Position numbers and translations under genes: made by a program
Assembly: GCA_937931205.1 (NCBI GenBank)
Contig: CALHBF010000016.1
Coordinates: forward strand, 60,951 to 124,950
From: an uncultured Bacteriovoracaceae bacterium
GTDB taxonomy: Bacteria; Bdellovibrionota; Bacteriovoracia; Bacteriovoracales; Bacteriovoracaceae
Direction: 5' to 3'
DNA: 64,000 nt
Part shown: one piece after another, positions 18,004-29,400 of the stretch
Numbering within the stretch: the stretch's first letter is position 1
Layout of the letters: each line of letters starts with the position of its first letter
Notes under the pieces: generated by a model
Database searches by the model: none
The model's input: the letters and a program-made list of their open reading frames with translations, nothing else
Told to the model about the DNA's origin: nothing

Positions 18004-21000
18004 TTACTTTAGGTTCTCGAGGGAGTGATTGAGTTCGCTATGAAATCGTTCAAAATCAAACTCTTTGCTTGGCGTCAGAATGGATTGGCGATCAGAAAAA
18101 CTTCCTTGCTCTATTCTCTGTAAAAACTTCCTACTCGGATTGCCAGTTTGCTTAGCAGTTAGTTCTTGAAGCAGTTGAATTTTTCTAAATACCTGAATTC
18201 CCTGACGGGCCTTGATAAATTTCATTGTCGGATAAAGTGTCTTATTAGGAGCCGCCATAAACAGCTCTATATCGCTCTCTCGCCCGTCTAGATCGTAATA
18301 AGGAAAGTTATGGATAGCAGAGCTGTGCCACTCTAAATAATGAGTTAGTCCCCTTTTACGAGCGTAATAAAGACCTGCACTAAGGGAGAAGCGTGGGTCG
18401 TCCAAAGTCCCAGGAGCAGCATTATAAGCTCCCCAGCCTTTAACCGGTACAACACCTTTCATATGCGAATAAAAAGGATAATCAAAATAGCTATTCAACT
18501 CACCCAATGACTTATCATTGAGATTGGTGAATCCACCTCTCAAAAGAATAGGTGTTTCCTTTTTTAACTGCTTGGCCTTCTCAAGATCTTCAGCAATTTT
18601 ATTACTATAGCCTCCCGGCTCATCACTGAAGGTATAAACAAGTTTTGCATTTATTTTATCTAAGACCGAATACAAATAGGCTTCCCCTTTCTCCAAAAGA
18701 TCTCCAGGAAAATCTCCACCATATGAGAAATAAGTTCCGCTCATGCCTTTTGAATTAGCGAAATGAACCAAGCGAGTAAGAGAAGAGATATCACTCGGCA
18801 AACCTGTAAAAGTAGTAAAGCCAGCGTCTGCTAATTTTTTTATCGCGAGAAAGCGATAATCCTCTTTGGCTTTCTCCACCCCTTCTGAATTTGCGTAATT
18901 AAGCTGCAAAGGTTGTGGACCAAAAAAGCCAACAGGAAAATCAATGCGAGGAAGATCGAATGGGAGAGCTTTAAGTTCCATTGGGAAAATGGATATTTGT
19001 TTACCCACCTTAACTTCAAAAGTAGAAATAAACTTCGCAGCGACTGAAGAGCTATGCTCTATTTCAACCATGATAAACTTGGCCCTTCCCTTCTTTAAGG
19101 AAAGTTTCGTGAAAGGCTTAAGAAATTTACCAGCATAAAAGTAAGTCTCATGATTAAGATCGAGAGAAATAATTTGAGGAACGACTTCAAAAATTTTCAA
19201 GTTATCCTGAAAGAACTTTTCATCTCTTCCAGTTACTTTTAAGGAGACGTCTCCCTCTCCCCGTACCTCAATTATCTGGTAAAGAGTTTCCCCTTTCACT
19301 CCTAGCCATGAAATCGATTTAGCTGACTCTTGATAGGTTTGATCTTCACGCAAAGCTTGTTTTAAAGAAATTAACTTTGTTTGAGCTTCTCCTGTGAAGG
19401 CAGGGGGAGAAACTTTTCGTGAGATCCGATTGAATTCCTTTTTACGGACGCTGCGGAGTGAAGCTAAGTATTCCTGCGCTTTTCCTTTTTTATCCAAGCT
19501 GGCAATAACCAGATGATTTAAAGAGATACCTGTTGCATCTGCAATGAAGCCGATATCAAGCTCTCCATTCTTAACCTCTACATCAAAGTTTAGATACTTG
19601 AAGACCTTAGAGAGATAAAGGTCGTAAGGATTATCTTCACCTTCCGGAGCAACATTGGAGAAAAGTAAGTAGTCATCTAGAAAGTCCTGCGTTTTACTAC
19701 GGGCCTCCTTGAAAACAATTTTCTGATTGAGATAAATTTCTCGGTTACTCCAGAATGAAACATCCCAGTACCCTAGACGTTCGACATTGAGGAACAAAGT
19801 ATACTTCCCATTTGGAAGACGAACACGGAAACTTCCCTTCGTGATACCGATTGTGTAACGCAAATCACTTGGCGCATAGACGGCATCCTCAACTCGCCAA
19901 AATTCAGGATTTACAAAACCAAAACCGCGAGAAGGAGTATAGAGATCATGAGAAAGAACTCTTATCGAATTAGAAGGGACATCATTATTTTGAGAGGTAA
20001 AATCATAAGACCACACCCCTACAGGGCGATTCAAAATTTCTCTCTTCTCTAATGAGATATTGTCTAACCAAAACTCTTTTAAATTCGATTTAGTCTCATT
20101 AGGATCAAGGATGAGAAACCATTTTTTGATGGATTTTAAATCTAAATACCTGCTATATCGATGTGAACCTCTCTCGCCGATAAACTGTCTGAGTGGGAAA
20201 CTTAGTTTGTTCAATCCAGGGGCCAGAGATGATTTGTGATTTAACTGAGTCCAATAATCAGTGCTGCGATAATCACCCAGTGCCATGGTGAAAAGAACAG
20301 CCTCATCATTCGGGTTATAAATTTCTAGATTAATATAATCGAAATTCTCCCAATTACCCTGCTCATAATTTAAGGGCTCAAGATTATAAAACTCATGGAG
20401 CTTCATTTTCCCCATCTTAGAGTTATTCACAAGATTTATGACGAAAGGATGTGGAGAAGCTAGCTTTTCAAAATCCAAAAGCATCTTTTTTTGGCCAATG
20501 CTTGAAACCCCTTGAAGCACAGGAGTTGGTGTCTTTAGAGGGATAGCTTTAGCAATACTTAGAGGAGTTTCTCTGCTTGTTTTCTCAATTCTTAAATCAT
20601 CAATCCAAACTTTCCCAGTGGATTTCAATCGAAACCAGATGAGTAGTTTGTGATCATTGACGGTAACTGTATATTCTACTTTTCTCCATTCATAGGAACC
20701 GAAGAGATTGGTGAAGATATTTTCAGTTCCTTGTCCCTTATCTAAAAAATGCCAAAAGCTAAAATTCCTTTCGTCTGAAAGAATATTTTCTGCCCTGACA
20801 TAAAATGAGATATGATAGGTTCCTGTCAGCTTCTCAGTTTCAAAGTGAATCGTTTGTGTATTGCTATAGTCGGTTGAAAGCCTGATGCTTCCCTTTTCTC
20901 GAAAACCTTGAGTACTATCAATAAACGCCAGTCCGTCTCCCCATGAACCCCACCCCTGCAAACTATCATTGAAGTTGAATGACCAAGGGTTGGCCATCGC

Positions 21001-21042
21001 AGTGGATGAGATAAGAAGAAGCCAGACTATAAGATAGTTCAT
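18004..21042 (-). CDS. Secreted DUF4091/glycosidase-like protein with carbohydrate-binding-like domains
   Basis: 1012 residues with a signal peptide (MNYLIVWLLLISSTAMA). Two N-terminal jelly-roll-like modules (about 20-155 and 185-335; each ends in VWIDDLRIEK / FWLDNISLEKRE, as in carbohydrate-binding modules) are followed by a further beta region. From about residue 690 there is a probable TIM-barrel ending in GWGAYNAAPGTLDDPRFSLSAGLYYARKRGLTHYLEW ... YYDLDGRESD. That pattern is characteristic of DUF4091/GH123-related glycosidase-like proteins. The substrate is likely a polysaccharide, but catalysis is not shown. Its ATG overlaps the peptide synthetase stop by 4 bp (ATGA), so it is the last gene of that operon. 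Confidence 0.65.
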   Translation of the reverse strand: MNYLIVWLLLISSTAMANPWSFNFNDSLQGWGSWGDGLAFIDSTQGFREKGSIRLSTDYSNTQTIHFETEKLTGTYHISFYVRAENILSDERNFSFWHFLDKGQGTENIFTNLFGSYEWRKVEYTVTVNDHKLLIWFRLKSTGKVWIDDLRIEKTSRETPLSIAKAIPLKTPTPVLQGVSSIGQKKMLLDFEKLASPHPFVINLVNNSKMGKMKLHEFYNLEPLNYEQGNWENFDYINLEIYNPNDEAVLFTMALGDYRSTDYWTQLNHKSSLAPGLNKLSFPLRQFIGERGSHRYSRYLDLKSIKKWFLILDPNETKSNLKEFWLDNISLEKREILNRPVGVWSYDFTSQNNDVPSNSIRVLSHDLYTPSRGFGFVNPEFWRVEDAVYAPSDLRYTIGITKGSFRVRLPNGKYTLFLNVERLGYWDVSFWSNREIYLNQKIVFKEARSKTQDFLDDYLLFSNVAPEGEDNPYDLYLSKVFKYLNFDVEVKNGELDIGFIADATGISLNHLVIASLDKKGKAQEYLASLRSVRKKEFNRISRKVSPPAFTGEAQTKLISLKQALREDQTYQESAKSISWLGVKGETLYQIIEVRGEGDVSLKVTGRDEKFFQDNLKIFEVVPQIISLDLNHETYFYAGKFLKPFTKLSLKKGRAKFIMVEIEHSSSVAAKFISTFEVKVGKQISIFPMELKALPFDLPRIDFPVGFFGPQPLQLNYANSEGVEKAKEDYRFLAIKKLADAGFTTFTGLPSDISSLTRLVHFANSKGMSGTYFSYGGDFPGDLLEKGEAYLYSVLDKINAKLVYTFSDEPGGYSNKIAEDLEKAKQLKKETPILLRGGFTNLNDKSLGELNSYFDYPFYSHMKGVVPVKGWGAYNAAPGTLDDPRFSLSAGLYYARKRGLTHYLEWHSSAIHNFPYYDLDGRESDIELFMAAPNKTLYPTMKFIKARQGIQVFRKIQLLQELTAKQTGNPSRKFLQRIEQGSFSDRQSILTPSKEFDFERFHSELNHSLENLK

Positions 21043-24000
21043 AGTGTTTTTTTAATTGCCACCAGTAATTCTTCACTTTCAATAAACTCACTATGACGAG
21101 CTTTAACGAAATTAATGTGAATTTTACCGTCAATAGAACTCTTCCAGCCAAGTTCCGGATCGGAGTACCATCCCTTCTCTTTCATTTCATTTCTAAAAAG
21201 GTAAACATCCCCTGCATATTTCTTTGGTCGATATCTCCAGAGTGACTGATAGTTTTTTACTTCAAGATCAAACAGCTTCATTTCAAGCGTTTGCTCTGCA
21301 CCTAAGAAATTAAAAATAAACTGCTTAATTCTATTACGAGTTCGCTTCAAATAATAATCAAGCATCGTAAGGAAGTTCTCGATTTTATTTCTTTCTTCAT
21401 TTTCATATTTTGAAATATCAAAATTAGGACCGAAGGTATCAAAAAGCATCAGGTGAGATACCGTATCTCCTGTCTTTTTTAATTGCTGGGCCATTTCATA
21501 GGCAAGCATTCCTCCCATTGAGCCACCGGCAAGAAGATATGGGCCTTTAGGTTGGATCAATTTCATCTCAGCGATATACAGAGAGGCGAGTCCTTCAATC
21601 GTACCAGGATGATCATCCTCTTGAACTAGTCCTGCTGATTGAATTCCATAAACTGGACGATTCTCAATGGCCGGCAGGAGCTGAGTATAATTCAGAACGT
21701 TTCCTCCCACTTGGTGGATACAAAACAGAGGAGACTGCTGGCCTTGCTTTCTAATGGGCACCAGATACTTCGTTTGAGATAGGCCAGTAAGGCTTTGACT
21801 GAACTGCTTTAAGTAGTTTTCAGTAAACTCCAAGAAGTTTGGATTTTCTAAAAGAGATCTCAGCTGAAAACTTGTTCCAAAATGTTTTGCAACACGATTT
21901 GAAAGATCAACTGCTAAGAGGGAATTACCTCCGATATCAAAAAAGTTATCATCATCTTTCAGAGAATTAACTCCGATTACTTTTTTCCAAAGAGTTCTCA
22001 TCTCCTCGACTTGTGGTGAATGTTGTTGAATTTCTACAGACTCATTCTCTGTATTTTGAAACATTCCACCGAGAGTTTTCTTATCGATCTTACCGTTTAG
22101 TGTTTGCGGCATCTTTTCAATAAAAACAAAGTGCGATGGGATCATGTATTTAGGGAGAGCAGATGACAAATGTTCTCTCAGGACTTCTTCTTCAATCTTC
22201 GTATTCCCTTGGCATTCAATGAAGGCGATAATACGAGCATCTCCAGGACTCACTTCTTTTGTGATGGCCGCAGAAACGTTGATTCCCGCATACATATTTA
22301 ACTGGGCTTCAATTTCCCCTAATTCAATTCGATAGCCTCGCACCTTAACCTGGCCATCCAGACGCCCCAGAACTTCTAACTCACCAAACTGATTGATACG
22401 AGCAAGGTCACCTGTAGCATAGATCAGTTCTGAGTTTTGTGGGTGTGTGATAAATCGCTCTTGAGTCAGATCAGGTCTATTATAATATCCCTTAGCAACC
22501 CCTAAACCTCCGATGTACAACTCACCTTCAAGGCCTTGATCAAGAATATTCTTGGATTCATCAAGGATATAAAGAGTCGTGTTAGCAATCGCATCGCCAA
22601 CGGTAATATTAGTATCCGTTAAGCTTAATCTTTTACAGGTAGACCAAATTGTCGTCTCGGTTGGCCCGTACATGTTCCAGACGGAATCAACCATCGGAAT
22701 AAGTTTATAAGCAAGATCCTTCGGAAAAGCTTCTCCACCACAGAGAATTTTAAAAGACTGATCTCCCGTCCAGCCTGCGGCCAGTAGTAGTCTCCAAGTA
22801 GAAGGAGTGGCCTGCATATAATTAATCGAATGCTTAGAAATAATCTCTTTTAGAGCTTGTCCATCCATCACATCAAACTGACTTGCCAGATAGATACTTG
22901 CTCCATTCACTAAAGGTAGGAATAGTTCTAGACCTACGATATCAAAGCTTAACGTCGTCACAGCAAGTATACGATCAGAAGCTTTCATTCCCGGTGTCTG
23001 TGACATCGACAAGAGGAAGTTAATTAAGCTTCGATGACTAATTTCTACTCCTTTAGGCTTACCTGTACTCCCCGAAGTGTAGATCACATAAGCACTGCTA
23101 TCTAGATCAAATGAAACTTTGGGATTCTCATTTGAAGCAGAAGTAACATTTTCAATCAGAATAGATTGTACCTGTGAGAATCGTTGAGAATGTTTTGATT
23201 CAGTAATTAAGAATTTAATCTGTGAATTCTCAATCATATAATCAAGACGATCTTGCGGGAATGCAGGGTCTAGCGGCACATAGGCAGCACCTGTTTTAAG
23301 AATTCCCAATAGGGCCGGTAGAAGTTCAATATGACGAGAAAGTGCAATACCCACATATGAACCAGTTCCAATACCCTGCTTAAGTAGAGCATGAGCATAA
23401 ATATTGGCGCGGGAATTTAACTCTTCATAACTCAAACGAGATGAATCACTCTTAATGGCCAATTTATTGCCATATAGATCAACATTCTTCTCAAAAAAAG
23501 CAACAACACTATCCCACTCAAACTGAGTCGACTGCAGCTTAGGTAAAGCAGCATTCTGTGTGCGAGGAAGAACTCCTTGCAGGATTTCAGCAAAAGACTG
23601 ATAGAAAGAACTTATCCAAGCTTCATCAAAGAGATCGGCCCTATACTCAAACGCACCCTCTACTTTGCTTTTACTCGCTTTGATCCAAAGGTCTAGATCA
23701 GTATGAGTTGAGTTCTTATCAATATTAATCTGTTGATAAGAATTTCCTGCAAGTTCAGGTTTTCTATTAGAAACATCCTGATAGGAAAAGAAAGTCTGGT
23801 AAATAGGAGTTCGGCTTGGATCGCGTGGAAACTTCACCAGCTTCATCACTTCCTGGTAAGGAAGTTGAGAATGGTCAAAAGCTTCAATTGATGTCTTGAT
23901 GACGGCCTTAAGATTTTCTGCAAAACGCTTCTGAGGTTCAACATGTGTTCTCAAGGCAACGGTATTAACAAAATAACCGATAACATTAAGAAGTTCTGGG

Positions 24001-26468
24001 AAGTTTCGACATCTCACCGGCGTACCAACGATGACATCATTCGTTCCGCTTTTAGAGGCAAGGGCCATTTTAAAGGCCGTGAGAATTACATTATAAAGTG
24101 ATACACCCTGATCTTGGCAGAATCCCTCAAGACTACTTGCTAGATCTTTATCCAGAGTGAATGAAAAAGTTTTTCCAACATGATTCATCTCAACTGGGCG
24201 AGGTTTTAGCGTTAAGTCGATTAATGGCAGAGGAAGTTTCAGTTTTTCAGACCAAAAGTTTTTTTCACCTGCTAGTCTATTTTCACTAATCTGTTTATTA
24301 ATCCAAGTTGCATAGTCCTTATAATTGATAAGCACTTCCGATTTAAACTGCGGAAGTGTTCGATTGCTTAGAGCTGTATAAACAACGTTTAGTTCCTCAA
24401 AGAAAATATCGAAGCTCCATCCATCCCAGATCATATGATGAGGCATGAAGAAGAATACATAATGCTCAGGTGAGATACAGATAAGTTTTGCACGGAATAA
24501 GAACAAGGATTCTTTAGCAATAACTTCAGAGGCCAATCCCCCTAAAACTTTTTGCAATTGATCTTTATCAGCTCTCACTTCTTCAAGAATAAATCTCTGA
24601 GGAACATCCACAACCTGAGATACAGGAAGTCCATCTTTCACTTTTATGACCGATCTTAATGACTCATGTCGCTTGATTAAAAGATTGATCGCCTCTTCAA
24701 GCTGGGCACGATCAACTTTAAAATGAAGTTCAATGCTTGATGGAAGGTTGTGCATTGGAGTGGATTTAAATATTTCTTCCAAATACCAAACTTGAAGCTG
24801 AGCAGGAGTTACGGGGTAATTATCCTGTTTTTTAACAGGGATAATCTTCTCAACTTTTTCAACTTTATGCTTTGCTAAAACACTTGCTAATTCTTTTACT
24901 GTGGGATGTTCAAAGACTTCACGAACAGAAATCTTTTTATTAAAAATGATTTCGATTTTCTGAATCATTTCTACCACAAGCAGAGAGTGCCCCCCCTTAC
25001 TGAAGAAATTATCTTCGATCCCGATATCTTTCTTAAGCAACTCTTTCCAGATAAGAGTCAACCTTCTCTCTGTCTCTTCATCACGAACAATACTTTTTTC
25101 AACAACCTCACCTACGGAAATAGGCTTTTTAGGAACAAGTAGATGCGCAAGCTTTACATCTCCCACTCTTAGATCAGAGCTAATGATAATATCTAGCAAG
25201 CTAAAGTAATTCTCTAGCCAGTTTTTAATGGTCTCGGTTTTAAAGAGGTTCTTGTTATACTGACATTCAATTGTTAAATGCTGATCACGGCTTACAGCAT
25301 TGATGAAAATCTCAAAATTCTCTTTAATACGTGGAACAGACTGGTAGTTGGCCTTAAGTTGGGAAAATTCAAGTCCCTGATTACTCAGTTGTTGATCAAT
25401 ATTGAAAACAACATTAATGAGAGGGATTTCACTTGGATTTCTTGGGATGTTAAGATCCTGCAGGAGACTACCAAAGGTATAGCATTGATGATCAATACCA
25501 TCCATCATATGTCTCTTCAAATTTTGCAGATAATCCGTAATTCTTTCCTGCTCCTTAAACTCTGAACGAATAGGAAGCATATTTACTAAATGTCCAACGA
25601 CTTCTTCATTACCAGGTATTGATTGAGCCGCCGTGGCCATTCCCACTACTACGTCACTTTTCCCAGAGAGCTGCTTAAGTAAAAGGCTAAAGCCACCCAT
25701 TAGTAGTGTATAAAAACTGATTCTATTTTTAGCACTAAATTTTTTAAGACGTGCCACCTGCTCACTAGAAACATCCAGATCAAGACGATCACTCTCGTAG
25801 GTTCGATACTTCGGTCTGGGGTAATCAAGTGGAAGCTGATTTCCTGCGAATGGCTTGGTGAATAAACTTAGCCAATATTGGCGATCCTTCTCACTGATTC
25901 CTACTCGATTTTCTTTCAGAGCAAATTCTACAAAGCTAGAAGTAGCACCAAGACTGGTGTTTTCATAAGCTCTTGTTAGTTCCGTAAGGATAATGGCCAA
26001 TGACCATCCATCACATACGATATGGTGGGCACTAAAAATTAAATAGTGCCGATCCTCACTTTCTTTGAAAACTTTAAATCTTGCGAGTGGTCCATTCACT
26101 AAATCAAATGGTCTTGAAATAGCTTCATGCTGATGTTTACTCAATTCTTTTGACTGAATTGTTTCAATAGCTACTTTTTGAAATTGATATTGATGAACAA
26201 CAAAATACTTTCCGTCTTGCGAGAATGTCGCTCTAAGAGCTTCGTGACGTTTTAGAACTTCCTGAAAAGCAGCTTCAAGTTTTTGAATATTGAGCTTCCC
26301 AGAAACTTCCATGCAAATAACTTCGTTATAGCAAATATTGGCCTCAGGTTCGAGGACAAGAGTCGACCACATCTCTCGCTGAGATAGCGTAGCAGGGATG
26401 GCCCTTTCAACAGGGCCTGAACGAAATGGGTCGTACTTAACTTTTAGTTGTTTTGCGTCCTTAATCAT
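21039..26468 (-). CDS. Non-ribosomal peptide synthetase, C-PCP-C-A-PCP-TE
   Basis: 1809 residues. Order: condensation 1 (~20-450, HHIVCDG 148-154), carrier 1 (~460-535, GGHS, Ser495), condensation 2 (~550-970, HHMIWDG 677-683), adenylation (~985-1475, YTSGSTGKPKG 1130-1140), carrier 2 (~1485-1555, GGNS, Ser1516), and thioesterase (~1575-1809, GGSMG with Ser1650, Asp1677 and His1792 as likely triad). Carrier 1 has no adenylation domain of its own. Pocket residues D1176, I1177, L1180, Q1219, L1242, G1244, M1266, I1274, W1275 and K1460 spell DILQLGMIWK, one change from the classic glycine code. It starts 8 bp inside the upstream megasynthase with GAGG before the ATG. It should accept the beta-aminoacyl chain from that protein and release the product. 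Confidence 0.95.
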   Translation of the reverse strand: MIKDAKQLKVKYDPFRSGPVERAIPATLSQREMWSTLVLEPEANICYNEVICMEVSGKLNIQKLEAAFQEVLKRHEALRATFSQDGKYFVVHQYQFQKVAIETIQSKELSKHQHEAISRPFDLVNGPLARFKVFKESEDRHYLIFSAHHIVCDGWSLAIILTELTRAYENTSLGATSSFVEFALKENRVGISEKDRQYWLSLFTKPFAGNQLPLDYPRPKYRTYESDRLDLDVSSEQVARLKKFSAKNRISFYTLLMGGFSLLLKQLSGKSDVVVGMATAAQSIPGNEEVVGHLVNMLPIRSEFKEQERITDYLQNLKRHMMDGIDHQCYTFGSLLQDLNIPRNPSEIPLINVVFNIDQQLSNQGLEFSQLKANYQSVPRIKENFEIFINAVSRDQHLTIECQYNKNLFKTETIKNWLENYFSLLDIIISSDLRVGDVKLAHLLVPKKPISVGEVVEKSIVRDEETERRLTLIWKELLKKDIGIEDNFFSKGGHSLLVVEMIQKIEIIFNKKISVREVFEHPTVKELASVLAKHKVEKVEKIIPVKKQDNYPVTPAQLQVWYLEEIFKSTPMHNLPSSIELHFKVDRAQLEEAINLLIKRHESLRSVIKVKDGLPVSQVVDVPQRFILEEVRADKDQLQKVLGGLASEVIAKESLFLFRAKLICISPEHYVFFFMPHHMIWDGWSFDIFFEELNVVYTALSNRTLPQFKSEVLINYKDYATWINKQISENRLAGEKNFWSEKLKLPLPLIDLTLKPRPVEMNHVGKTFSFTLDKDLASSLEGFCQDQGVSLYNVILTAFKMALASKSGTNDVIVGTPVRCRNFPELLNVIGYFVNTVALRTHVEPQKRFAENLKAVIKTSIEAFDHSQLPYQEVMKLVKFPRDPSRTPIYQTFFSYQDVSNRKPELAGNSYQQINIDKNSTHTDLDLWIKASKSKVEGAFEYRADLFDEAWISSFYQSFAEILQGVLPRTQNAALPKLQSTQFEWDSVVAFFEKNVDLYGNKLAIKSDSSRLSYEELNSRANIYAHALLKQGIGTGSYVGIALSRHIELLPALLGILKTGAAYVPLDPAFPQDRLDYMIENSQIKFLITESKHSQRFSQVQSILIENVTSASNENPKVSFDLDSSAYVIYTSGSTGKPKGVEISHRSLINFLLSMSQTPGMKASDRILAVTTLSFDIVGLELFLPLVNGASIYLASQFDVMDGQALKEIISKHSINYMQATPSTWRLLLAAGWTGDQSFKILCGGEAFPKDLAYKLIPMVDSVWNMYGPTETTIWSTCKRLSLTDTNITVGDAIANTTLYILDESKNILDQGLEGELYIGGLGVAKGYYNRPDLTQERFITHPQNSELIYATGDLARINQFGELEVLGRLDGQVKVRGYRIELGEIEAQLNMYAGINVSAAITKEVSPGDARIIAFIECQGNTKIEEEVLREHLSSALPKYMIPSHFVFIEKMPQTLNGKIDKKTLGGMFQNTENESVEIQQHSPQVEEMRTLWKKVIGVNSLKDDDNFFDIGGNSLLAVDLSNRVAKHFGTSFQLRSLLENPNFLEFTENYLKQFSQSLTGLSQTKYLVPIRKQGQQSPLFCIHQVGGNVLNYTQLLPAIENRPVYGIQSAGLVQEDDHPGTIEGLASLYIAEMKLIQPKGPYLLAGGSMGGMLAYEMAQQLKKTGDTVSHLMLFDTFGPNFDISKYENEERNKIENFLTMLDYYLKRTRNRIKQFIFNFLGAEQTLEMKLFDLEVKNYQSLWRYRPKKYAGDVYLFRNEMKEKGWYSDPELGWKSSIDGKIHINFVKARHSEFIESEELLVAIKKTL

Positions 26469-29400
26469 TCATTTCCTCATACAAGTAAAAAGATCCAGGG
26501 GTCGATTCATCTTCCATGAACCAAGCAGGATTACCTTTCTCATCTTTGCCCAGTTTAGCCTTAGGATGAGGTGGGAAATTTGCATTAAAAACGCTCTTAC
26601 TGTTATTAATCCTCACAGAGTTCTCAAGCAGTCCCATTTCCTGCATTTTGATAAAACTCTTTCTGAATATATTCAACACTCTCTTTAACTCATCATCAGT
26701 ATGGGCCAGATTTACAAACCATGGGAAACCATCATAAGTATGAACGCCATTGTAACGAAGAAGAGCGAAGAGAAGTTCTCCCCCATTCACATCTTGCTTC
26801 CATTTAGGCTTCATCAAAGAACCAAAGTTATTCATTTTAAGTGGGATCTGATGCTCTTTACAGAAGAGGTTCAGCTCTTTGGCAAAGGCAGTCGCCCTGT
26901 CATTTGTATCTCTTAGTAATTTTTCTCCGCCTTCTTTTAAGATAAGAAGAGAGCCCTTCGCAGCGGCCAATGCAAGTGGATGACGAACGAATGTTCCGGC
27001 AAAGTAAGTAACCCCTACTGTTGGAGTTGAATCATCTCCAAATTGCCAGAATCCACCATCAAGAGCATCCATATATTCTGATTTCCCGGAGATCACACCG
27101 ATTGGCATTCCTCCTCCGACAATTTTTCCGTATGTACAAAGATCGGCCCTGATTCCAAAGTATCCTTGAGCTCCTGCCGGGTGAACACGGAAGCCAGTAA
27201 TCACCTCATCAAAGATCAGACAGGTTTGAGACTTTTCAGTAATTTTTCTTACTTCTTTTAAAAAATCAGTCGGATGAAAATCACAGCGACGGCTTTGAAC
27301 TGGTTCAATAAGAACAGCAGCAAGATCATCGGCCAGAGAGCGAATCACTTCAAGCGCCTCATCTGTTCCATAATCCAGAACGATCATATTAGAAACTGAG
27401 TTATTGTTAATTCCTGGAGCTGCAGGGAACGGCTTTTGCTTTGCTCCGCGGATAATTACTTCGTCATTAATTCCGTGATATGAACCACTGAAGACCACAA
27501 TTTTCTCACGGCCAGTCACTGTTCGAGCAAGCCTCATGGCCCCTAAGACAGCTTCAGAACCGGTATTACAAAATGCTGCTCGATCATTTCCTGTTAGTTC
27601 ACAAATAAGATCACTCACTTCACCGACTAAAGGGTGCTGTGGTCCAATCTCAATCCCTTCTTCTAGTTGCTCAAGAACAAGCTTTTTAATTCTCTCGTTC
27701 CCGTTACCAAAGAAGTTTGAACCGAATCCGCAAAGCATATCAATATAAGTATTACCATCTAGATCCCAGAGAGTTTGGTTCTTAGATTGCTTGACGACTA
27801 CCGGATAGATGATCTCTTTATTCTCTGGTTTGAAACCTGTTACCACACGTGGATCAGCATGACGTTGACGATGTTTCTGAGTGAATTCTTTCGATTTCTT
27901 TGTCTTCGCAATATATTCAGCAAAAAAGGCATCTACATTGGCCTGCTGAGTAGGATTAAATTTTGCTGTTTTCTCTACGTTAATTTTAGCGGCAGCTCCA
28001 AAAGAATCTTTGGCCGTTTTAATATCAGCACCACGAGAACGAATCACCTTCTCTTCAACTTTAGCTGAGCTTTGAGAAGGAGCTGGATTGGCAGCAACTT
28101 GTACCTGAGGGACCTGAGAAATGATTTCACGGGGAGTATTTGTCACTGGTCTGCCTTGTAGCAGTTCGATCTGTGATCGCATTAGCTCTAGCTGACTTTG
28201 AATAATTTGCTCTAAATCAGAAGCATTCACATTCACTTGGGACTGATAAGACCTTTGCTGCATTTGAATTTGAGCAGGCGCGGCCTGAACTTGTACCGGT
28301 GAAGGCAGCGGCATAGATGCTGGAGCAGACGCAACTGCAGTATTTTGAGGGCTTGCTGGAACATCAAGCTGAACTTGATCTACGAAATTCTCAGCGAGAG
28401 CATTGATCGAGTTAAAATTCTCTACCAGTTGTCTGAAATTGATTTGAATTTTGAATTCTTTCTTCAATTGCATGGCCATCTGAGTAAGAAATAATGAATC
28501 CATCCCCATTTCAATAAAACAAGCATCATTGCCATACTCAGAAATTTCAATTCCTGAACTTTCTTCGAAAAGCTCAACTAACTTCTGAGCAAAGACATCT
28601 TTTTTCTGAGTAGGCATAACAACCTCATTTTTTGAAGGAGCAACATTTGTATGTATCGATTGTGCTGTATGTTTTTTAATTCTTGATTCCAGCCACAGCT
28701 CCTTTTTTTCAAAAGGATAAACTGGAGCAGGAAGTCTGCGCTGATCATGCGATTCAAAAAGAAGGCGTGAATCAGCTAGTTGATGATTTAGTGACCAAAG
28801 CTTTCCAAAACAGGCCAACAAGGCCGTTTCTTCGGACTCAACATTAATTGAGCATGTCGAAGTAAATGATCTCTTCACCTTTTTATCGGCCGCAATTTTT
28901 TGAGTTAATTTGGTAAGAACTTGGCCAGGGCCCACTTCTAGAAAGTTGCTATCAAATTCATTGATGACCTTCTCCATCACTGGAGAAAAATTAACGGTAT
29001 TGGCAATATGAGCAGCCCAATACTCCTTGTTCGTAATTTCAAGCTGGGTATTGGCCGTTGGAATAATTTTAATTGTTGGCCCTTTGATCTCAATTGTAGC
29101 AACGAAATCATTAAACTCGGCTAGAACGGTATTCATCATTCTTGAATGGAAAGCATGAGAAGTTTTTAAAACGACGCTAGCGATACCTTTGGCCTCAAGA
29201 TAATTTTTGAACTTATCCACAATTTCAATTGGTCCCGCAACGACTACTGACTTAAGGCCATTCACTGCAGCGATATCAAGTTCAAAGGATTTTATTTCTG
29301 TGGAGACTTCTTCTAAGGTCGCGGCAACAGAAAGCATTGCACCTTTGGGAACCTTATTCATTAACTCAGCACGCTTGCTGATAATTCGAATTCCATCACG

